From: Chloroflexota bacterium
GTDB lineage: Bacteria; Chloroflexota; Anaerolineae; J102
DNA length: 19,296 nucleotides
Assembly: GCA_003353825.1 (NCBI GenBank)
Contig: PIVW01000048.1
Coordinates: 1 to 19,296 of the forward strand
Direction of reading: 5' to 3'
The notes beneath the pieces are model-generated. The model made no database searches, was not told where the DNA came from, and saw nothing but the letters and a program-made list of their open reading frames with translations. Below, in pieces: positions 13,843-19,296 of this stretch (the stretch's first letter is position 1; each line of letters begins with the position of its first letter). Made by a program: the position numbers and the translations under genes.

Positions 13843-16407
13843 TTACGAGATAAAATAACGCGACCCATGCCCCTCTTCTTTTAGCACCTGGATACGTACG
13901 GGAAACTGTTCTTTGAGTTCATCGATGTGGGTGATGACCAGAACCAGTGAGAATTCATCCTTGATCATGTGGATGGCTTCGACCAGATTCTCGCGGCCTT
14001 GTGCATCTTGGGTGCCAAATCCTTCATCAATGAAAAGTGTTTGTAGAGCTGCGCCGGCACGACGTGCCAGCAGACGACTCAAGGCAATACGTAAGGCCAA
14101 ATCGGCTCGAAATGCTTCTCCGCCGGAGTACAGTTCGTAAGGTCGAGATCCCAATTCATCTGAGATGATGATGTCCAGGGTCTCGCGCTTGCCCCCGGTC
14201 TTGAGTTCACGTTGGGTGTTAAGGCGGATATTCATGCGGCCATCGGAAAGGCGACCCAACAGTCGATTGGCTTCGGTTTCCAGTTCAGGCAATGCTGCTT
14301 CGATAATCATCGCTTGCACACCTTTGGGGCCGAAGGCCTCCTGCAGGTGGCGATAGCGAGCGGATGTTTGCTTGCCATGGGTCAACTCGGCCATCTGTTC
14401 CAGGCGTGTTGTCTGCAATGCCTCGCATGCTTGCAACTGCTGCTGGGCACGGATCATCCGATCACGCGCTGCTTCCCAATCGGCGCGAGCTCTCTCGGCA
14501 ACCTGCGTAAGACGTTGTAGATCGTTTTGGACAGAGGGTAAGGCTTGCACTTCGTCGTTCAGCGCCTGCAGGCGGGTGCGGTCATCGACTAGCTGCTCTT
14601 CTTCCCGTTGCCATCGCCCTTTCAACCGCTCAACCTGCTCGCGCAACCCCTCTTCCTGCTTCAGTGCAGTTTCAACGGCGTGCTGTTTGCGTTCGACGCC
14701 GCTCAAGTCTGATAGGGTCGCCCGCGCTTGCAAATGAGCGGATTCATCATAGGAAAGGGTTTCCAATTCCGCTTGTAAGGCTACCAACACTCTGCGCACA
14801 TCGGGATGGTAGTCACCCGCCAGTTGATTCTCCAGCGCATCGGCGCGAGCTTGCAGTTCAGTGACTGCTGCTCCCGCTTCCTCAGACTGTTTGATGGCCG
14901 TCTCAACTTCGGCCAGTTGGCGGCGCAATGACTCCACTACGCGCAGCTCACGTTCATCATTTTTGAGAACGGCACGCACGGTGGCCTCTTCCGCATCAAG
15001 GTCTTTCTCGCGCGCTTGCAGCTGGCGGAATTGATCTCGTAACGAAGCCAGTTGCACTTCGTATTCAGATTCAAGATGCTTGTGCCCTTCAGCCCCCAAT
15101 GGTTGCTTGCACACCGGGCAATCGCTTGTCTCCTCCGTCTTCAGTACATCCAATCGTTCTCTCAGGGTGTCACCCTCTGCTTTTACCTGGCCTCTCTCTA
15201 CACCAACCTGTGCGCGTTCGGTTCGCAACGCTACCAATCGCTCTCGCCGTTCCTGGCTCAAAGATCCCAGATTCTGCAACCTCTCGATGTCATGTTGCAC
15301 AGCGACAGCTTTTCTCTGCAATGCCGGAAGAGCCTGCACCCGCGCTTGAGCATCAGATAGGGATTTCCGCACCAGGGCAAGCGCTTGCTCTAAGCCAGCT
15401 TTGGCTTCGTTAAGTTGTCGTTCCAGTTGTCGTTGTTCTTGCTCTAGCGGACGCCTTGTTTGCAGGCGTTTGGCCCATAACTGCTCTTCTTCTCGTGCGC
15501 TTTGCAACGTGGCGTAACCTTGTTCGATAGCCTGACGTTCATCCAGCAGGTTTTCGATCTCGAGCAGACGCGCCTCCTGCATCTGTAATTGTTGCGCTGT
15601 ATCCTCGTGGCCTTGCAATGCATCCTGGATGCGTTTCTGCAGATCATAAAGAACAGCTTGCTTGCTCGTCAGCGCCTGCACTTCCAGACGAAGAGAAGCC
15701 AGTTGAAGATCAGCTTCACTGAGAGTCAACTTAACTTGACTCTCTGAGAGCGTTGCTCCGCCCAGGTCTTGTTCGTACATGGGTTGGCGTGCCAATTCCT
15801 GGTCGAGTTCTTCAATACGCAATGTAAGTGCTGTCGCTTCAGCCTCCGCTTTCTTGGCATACAATTTGGCGAGATCGGCGTAGGCATCATACTGAGACAG
15901 GTTGAGAATGGTCGCCAGGATGTCTTTACGCTGGCCCGGCGACTTACTGGTAAAGGCGTCGGCTTCCCCTTGTTTTAAAAAGGCAGAATTGACGAAGGTC
16001 TCGTAATCCATGCGTAAGACCCCGTTTATATGTGCTTGAGTGGCGCGTATGCTGGGTTCAGTCAGCGCCTGCCAGGCAGCCCCTGCTTCATCCCAAACCG
16101 CCAGTTCCAGGTCCGATTTCTTACTGCGCCCGCTCTGAAAGCGCTTACGAATAACATTATACCTATCCCCGGCCAGACCGAACTCATATTCCACCTGCAT
16201 CTCGTTGCTACCGCTGTGCATAAGATCGTCATCCGAACTAGCACGCGCCTTGCCCCATAAAACCCACGTGATCGCATCCAAAAGCGCCGATTTGCCGTGG
16301 CCATTCTCACCGATCAGGCAAACCAGGTGCATACCAGAGAAATCAAGAGGCTCTAATCCGTGGCGGTAACTCAAGAAGTTTTCCAGACGTAACTTGTAGG
16401 GTATCAT
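13843..16407 (-). CDS. sbcC: SbcC/Rad50-type exonuclease ATPase subunit
   Basis: This is an SMC-like ATPase that with SbcD cuts hairpins and processes DNA ends. The frame is open from a GTG at 16482 (879 residues), but the ATG at 16407 (residue 26, MIPYKLRLENFLSYR) starts at the family's usual N-terminus. Walker A is GENGHGKS (58-65), with His where Ala/Ser is common. Two long coiled-coil arms (about 205-450 and 470-700) flank the zinc-hook SDCPVCKQPL (Cys455, Cys458). The signature YSGGE (785-789), Walker B TLFIDEGFG (815-823) and an H-loop in ITHIDELKEQFP (850-861) complete the head. At about 854 residues it is within the family range. No sbcD is adjacent on either side, although the two are usually an operon. 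No ribosome site is evident. Confidence 0.94.
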   Translation of the reverse strand: MIPYKLRLENFLSYRHGLEPLDFSGMHLVCLIGENGHGKSALLDAITWVLWGKARASSDDDLMHSGSNEMQVEYEFGLAGDRYNVIRKRFQSGRSKKSDLELAVWDEAGAAWQALTEPSIRATQAHINGVLRMDYETFVNSAFLKQGEADAFTSKSPGQRKDILATILNLSQYDAYADLAKLYAKKAEAEATALTLRIEELDQELARQPMYEQDLGGATLSESQVKLTLSEADLQLASLRLEVQALTSKQAVLYDLQKRIQDALQGHEDTAQQLQMQEARLLEIENLLDERQAIEQGYATLQSAREEEQLWAKRLQTRRPLEQEQRQLERQLNEAKAGLEQALALVRKSLSDAQARVQALPALQRKAVAVQHDIERLQNLGSLSQERRERLVALRTERAQVGVERGQVKAEGDTLRERLDVLKTEETSDCPVCKQPLGAEGHKHLESEYEVQLASLRDQFRQLQAREKDLDAEEATVRAVLKNDERELRVVESLRRQLAEVETAIKQSEEAGAAVTELQARADALENQLAGDYHPDVRRVLVALQAELETLSYDESAHLQARATLSDLSGVERKQHAVETALKQEEGLREQVERLKGRWQREEEQLVDDRTRLQALNDEVQALPSVQNDLQRLTQVAERARADWEAARDRMIRAQQQLQACEALQTTRLEQMAELTHGKQTSARYRHLQEAFGPKGVQAMIIEAALPELETEANRLLGRLSDGRMNIRLNTQRELKTGGKRETLDIIISDELGSRPYELYSGGEAFRADLALRIALSRLLARRAGAALQTLFIDEGFGTQDAQGRENLVEAIHMIKDEFSLVLVITHIDELKEQFPVRIQVLKEEGHGSRYFIS

Positions 16408-16647
16408 AGGCGAATCATTTATCGTGGTGGTGGGGTCGTGGTAAACATTTGCTTGGCGCATCTGTAGTCTACCACAGCCCACTTAGCGCATTCAAAACAA
16501 ATGTTCTCATCACCCGACCCAAATCAGTATCGGTTCATTCGGAATTGATGTGGCCCCTACCAGTAAGAACACGCAACGCGCAAGACCTGTTATTCTAGTA
16601 CCATATGAGATCCTGTTGAGCCACAGTTTCAACCATGAGGTAAAACA

Positions 16648-17550
16648 ATGAAGAAAGCCGTCAGTATCAGCCTTGGCAGCAGTGTTCGTGACAAACAGGT
16701 TGTCCTCATGCTCAACGATGAACCCATCCAGGTGGAACGCATTGGTACTGATGGTGATGAGAAAAAAGCTCGGGCTCTGTTCGCCGAGTATGACGGCACA
16801 GTAGATGTCCTGGGTATGGGTGGTGTGGAGCTGGATATTCGCCTGGGTGAGCGCAGTTACAAACTCAGTTCCGGCTATAACCTCGTGAAAGATGTAAGGC
16901 GAACGCCGGTGGTCAATGGTGCTGGGCTCAAACATACATTGGAGCGACGGGTATTTGAGTTAGCCGCCCCCGCCTTAGGTGGCATGCCACACTACAACAA
17001 CGCGTTTATGATAATGGGGGTCGATCGCTATGGCATGGCCGAAGCGTTTACCGAGGTCTCTGATCAGGTCATCTTTGGAGATCTCATGTTCGCCCTGGGT
17101 ATCCCCATCCCCATAACGGGTCTCGGCAAACTGAACACTGTCGGGCGAATACTTTTACCTGTGCTGCGCCATCTGCCTATCTCCATGCTTTATCCGACCG
17201 GCGAACAACAACACGAAAACGAGCCAAAATATGAAAAATACTGGCACCAAGCCGACGCCATCGGCGGTGATTTCCTCTACTGTAGTAAACATATGGTCGA
17301 TGATCTAAGTGGTAAGACCATCGTCACAAACACCACCACTGAAGCCGATATCGAGCTACTAAAAGCGCGCAATCTACGATGGTTGATCACCACCACACCA
17401 CGTTTTGAAGGACGTTCATTTGGTACCAATGTGTTAGAGGCGGCTCTTACTGCTTACGCCGGGAAAGGTCGAACTCTCAGTGATGGGGAACTGAATGTAC
17501 TTATTGACGAATTGGATTTGAAGCCTAGTGTGATGCGGCTAGATGAGTGA
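16648..17550 (+). CDS. Conserved protein commonly annotated quinate 5-dehydrogenase (function unproven)
   Basis: This 300-residue protein is known to me from a family spread in Chloroflexota and Firmicutes whose members are auto-annotated quinate 5-dehydrogenase. I cannot point to experimental support. Visible conserved blocks are MKKAVSISLGSSVRDK (1-16), VDVLGMGGVELDIRLG (52-67), TPVVNGAGLKHTLERR (86-101), VDRYGMAEAF (124-133), FGDLMFALGIPIPI (143-156), YPTGEQQ (182-188), EPKYEKYW (192-199), TNTTTEADIELLK (227-239) and TTPRFEGRSFGTNVLEAAL (249-267). A Gly-rich dinucleotide-binding loop of the usual GxGxxG kind is not obvious, which weakens a dehydrogenase role. No signal peptide. GAGGT is about nine bases before the ATG. 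It diverges from sbcC and appears single. Confidence 0.75.
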   Translation: MKKAVSISLGSSVRDKQVVLMLNDEPIQVERIGTDGDEKKARALFAEYDGTVDVLGMGGVELDIRLGERSYKLSSGYNLVKDVRRTPVVNGAGLKHTLERRVFELAAPALGGMPHYNNAFMIMGVDRYGMAEAFTEVSDQVIFGDLMFALGIPIPITGLGKLNTVGRILLPVLRHLPISMLYPTGEQQHENEPKYEKYWHQADAIGGDFLYCSKHMVDDLSGKTIVTNTTTEADIELLKARNLRWLITTTPRFEGRSFGTNVLEAALTAYAGKGRTLSDGELNVLIDELDLKPSVMRLDE

Positions 17551-17562
17551 GAGCGGTGTAGT

Positions 17563-17632
17563 GGGGATGGTCATCTGGGGATGGGGTCATCTGGGGATGG
17601 TCATCTGGGGATGGGGTCATCTGGGGATGGTC
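17563..17632. repeat. Tandem repeat with alternating 14- and 16-base units
   Basis: A 14-base unit TCATCTGGGGATGG alternates with a 16-base form that has GG in front, giving two copies of a 30-base period (17571-17630) plus a partial unit before it. It lies 20 bases after the preceding stop. Slippage at such a repeat would change its length. Confidence 0.9.
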
Positions 17633-18093
17633 ACCGTTTAGTCGAAAAGATAAAATTCCAGATAAGATGGGAGAGATATTCAGTTTTGGTGAGGTACGGG
17701 AGTGCCTCGGAGAGCCGGGGATTCGTCACGTCACTTGGTCTCGCTAATCGTTGGCTTAACCAGCCGGGCGGGTTCAACCCAAAACATTCTTTGCTCGTAA
17801 CCAATAGCAAAAAATCTTGCAACTCACCCTCGGATGCCAGCCCGTCGCCTGCAGCCACTATTAGCGCGGCATGATATGAAAATCGAAAAACGCAGAGACA
17901 CAGGTGCAACCTTGGCCACGCACAGCCGACCGTAGCCGACCCCGACCCTGGGAATCTCGCTACCGGCCCCAGCCAGAGGATCGGAACAGCAGTCAAAGGT
18001 CGAGATGACAGCGAAAAGGGTGGGTATTTCTAGTTGTCATCAGTGAAGAATTCTAATTGTCTTTGACCGAAAACGCCACGACATATCTTCAAG
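17633..18093. other. Intergenic region, no supported gene
   Basis: About 460 bases. Frames on both strands (17581-17874 plus, 17631-17996 minus) are open but start in or read into the tandem repeat, have no ribosome site and no family features. The text around 17925-17950 repeats GCCGACC. It may be a decayed repeat or a degraded gene. Confidence 0.5.
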
Positions 18094-18885
18094 TTACAAA
18101 TATTCCGCCAATAATGCTCTAGTTGAAGGCAAATCCAGTTCAGTTGTCATCAAACGAACAAATATTTCTCCATCCTTTGGCGGCATGATGATTCGGGTCA
18201 GCAAGGTCTCCAGAGACAAATCAAAGAATTGGATGGTGTCCTTATGTTCTTGTATACACCTCAGAAACCACTCGATTCGGTATTCCCGTTGTTCAGGATT
18301 CTCCAAGGTCAACTCATCTTCCTGACCAAGTCCAAAGAGTGCGTCGAAGCACATATGAAGCCGTAGTAGATGACGCAAATCAAGGGGAAAAATATCGATT
18401 GGTTTTTGCACACCCATTGGTAACGACAGGAATTTCCCATGTTCTTCCAGTGCTTCTACCAACATCGGCCAACCTTCGTATATTGCCGAATTCATTCCAT
18501 AGTCTGTTCTGAATGGTTCATCAACAATATTCGAGACGATTTTCCTGGCAATTTCATACCAAGGTTCTTTTGGACGCGGGATCTCATCAATGTATAAAAT
18601 GCGATCATCTCCCTCATCTCCCAAATATAGCAGGTCGTTCAGCGCCTTTTTATGTGCTTTGGTTAGCAGTAAATTCTGCTCCTGGGATATCACTGCTTCC
18701 CATTGCAAATAATATCCTGATTTGATATCGTAAATCAGATCATCTAGGGCCATTTCATAATCAAATGGTTTGTTCCCCTTCATGTATTCGAAAACATCAT
18801 TAAATGGCACTTCGGAATCAAACTGCCATTTAATTTGGGATGATTGTCTTGGTTTTTTAGATTTTCTGCGTCTACTTTTAGCCAT
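18094..18885 (-). CDS. Hypothetical protein, unrecognised
   Basis: The frame is open from an ATG at 18906 (270 residues). The ATG at 18885 (residue 8) follows AGGAC by six bases and is preferred. The N-terminus is strongly basic (KSRRRKSKKPR, 10-20), possibly for nucleic-acid binding. The remainder is acidic and helical, with aromatic-rich stretches such as FEYMKGNKPFDYEMALDDLIYDI (39-61, shown in parts). No signal peptide, membrane span or known catalytic motif is visible. Base composition is lower in G+C than in the metabolic genes, closer to the AT-rich island. The downstream side carries no terminator that I could see. A gene of mobile or defence origin is possible, but nothing supports it directly. 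Confidence 0.7.
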   Translation of the reverse strand: MAKSRRRKSKKPRQSSQIKWQFDSEVPFNDVFEYMKGNKPFDYEMALDDLIYDIKSGYYLQWEAVISQEQNLLLTKAHKKALNDLLYLGDEGDDRILYIDEIPRPKEPWYEIARKIVSNIVDEPFRTDYGMNSAIYEGWPMLVEALEEHGKFLSLPMGVQKPIDIFPLDLRHLLRLHMCFDALFGLGQEDELTLENPEQREYRIEWFLRCIQEHKDTIQFFDLSLETLLTRIIMPPKDGEIFVRLMTTELDLPSTRALLAEYL

Positions 18886-18906
18886 ATCTTTTGTCCTGTG
18901 CCGCAT

Positions 18907-19180
18907 AACGAATTAGGGATTCGCGTGGCGGTGCGGAGCCAAGCAGCAGCGAGGAGCTGTCTATTACCGACAACGATCATACCATGGAAGGAAAGGAGGA
19001 GGTTGCCGCCACATTAGCCCTTGTTGAACTAAGCCGCCGTCATGAAATTGGGATGTTATTTGGAATTTAAGGCGTCGCCTCAAGTATTTTGGCGACCTAA
19101 TCGCTAAAGCAATCACTCGTCAGTGTAATCAAGGTTTCGACATCTGGGCAAATATTCCTTTCAGGGTAGCGGTTATATAT
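18907..19180. other. Intergenic region with a small frame and a hairpin
   Basis: A plus-strand frame of 28 residues starts at ATG 18984 and ends with TAA at 19070. It is too short to claim. A hairpin (19070-19098) follows directly, pairing the GTCGCC near 19074 with GGCGAC at 19091. The pseudo-symmetric GGTTATATATTAACC (19171-19185) abuts the repeat at 19181. Confidence 0.4.
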
Positions 19181-19198
19181 TAACCATTGGTGCTAGTT
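19181..19198. repeat. Putative IS terminal repeat, right copy
   Basis: TAACCATTGGTGCTAGTT is the inverted, one-mismatch partner of 288-305. The GGTGCTAGTT core reads into the right-hand 98 bases of the window. On the minus strand those bases hold a short frame ending in a stop near 19248. This is compatible with the 3' end of a transposase but too short to prove it. Confidence 0.45.
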
Positions 19199-19296
19199 GA
19201 GAGAATATCTTCACACTACATATAGTATGCTTGTCAAATGTGCTACTAAATGCAGGCATCAGGAATACGTGGCAGTGATTTTCTGTTCAGATGCTC

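Noticed and set aside
16510..16935. 141-residue minus-strand frame
   Set aside because: It lies almost wholly antisense to the well-supported gene at 16648-17550 and has no ribosome site or domain.
17631..17996. 121-residue minus-strand and 97-residue plus-strand frames
   Set aside because: Both read into or start at the tandem repeat, overlap each other and lack ribosome sites or recognisable motifs.
18902..19029. Possible integron attC-like site (GCATAAC ... GTTGAAC)
   Set aside because: The outer sites are not complementary as attC requires, the 5' site breaks RYYYAAC, and there is no integrase in view.
1..19296. CRISPR array or defence island
   Set aside because: No regularly spaced repeats of 25-40 bases with unique spacers, and no cas, restriction or abortive-infection genes were recognised.

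Overview
The window looks like a chromosomal piece, or a whole metagenomic contig, from a Chloroflexota bacterium (Anaerolineae/Caldilineae-like). This is an inference. It rests on a Thr/Pro/Ser-linker lipoprotein deacetylase, a cysteinyl-tRNA synthetase with an MshC-like CGITPYD N-terminus, heptameric tandem repeats between genes, many weak Shine-Dalgarno sites, and several proteins resembling types I associate with that phylum. No rRNA, tRNA or CRISPR array was found.

Layout. (1) 1-306 holds the 5' end of an IS transposase (minus strand) and its upstream end. (2) 307-924 encodes a DinB-family protein (minus). (3) 1219-3988 is a plus-strand housekeeping cluster: endonuclease III (nth), dihydropteroate synthase (folP) and a NodB-type polysaccharide deacetylase lipoprotein. 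(4) 4033-7062 is a minus-strand cluster read right to left: a DGNHR/ParB-like protein, pyruvate kinase with a C-terminal PEP-utilizer-like domain, and a small Cys-rich protein that overlaps the pyk stop. (5) 7505-8308 is an AT-rich plus-strand island of three tightly packed small genes of unknown function, unlike its neighbours. It is followed by two MITE-like inverted-repeat structures (8315-8429 and 8504-8610). (6) 8686-11504 (minus) has a TIM-barrel glycosidase-like protein lacking the expected catalytic glutamates, followed by a gamma-glutamyltransferase. (7) 11710-12975 is a cysS-like gene (minus). (8) 13100-13690 is a phasin-family gene (minus) with a clear promoter, an operator-like palindrome and a terminator. 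(9) 13843-16407 is sbcC (minus) without sbcD. (10) 16648-17550 (plus) belongs to a conserved family often annotated quinate 5-dehydrogenase, but of unproven function. (11) 17551-18093 is repeat-bearing DNA with no convincing gene. (12) 18094-18885 is an unrecognised protein (minus). (13) 19181-19198 is an inverted copy of the repeat at 288-305, so both window ends may lie in IS copies.

Most of the window is ordinary core metabolism, DNA repair and storage. I found no convincing large new system. The best candidates for something undescribed are the AT-rich three-gene island, the Cys-rich protein coupled to pyk, the glycosidase-like protein with its catalytic residues apparently lost, and the DGNHR protein co-transcribed with pyruvate kinase.
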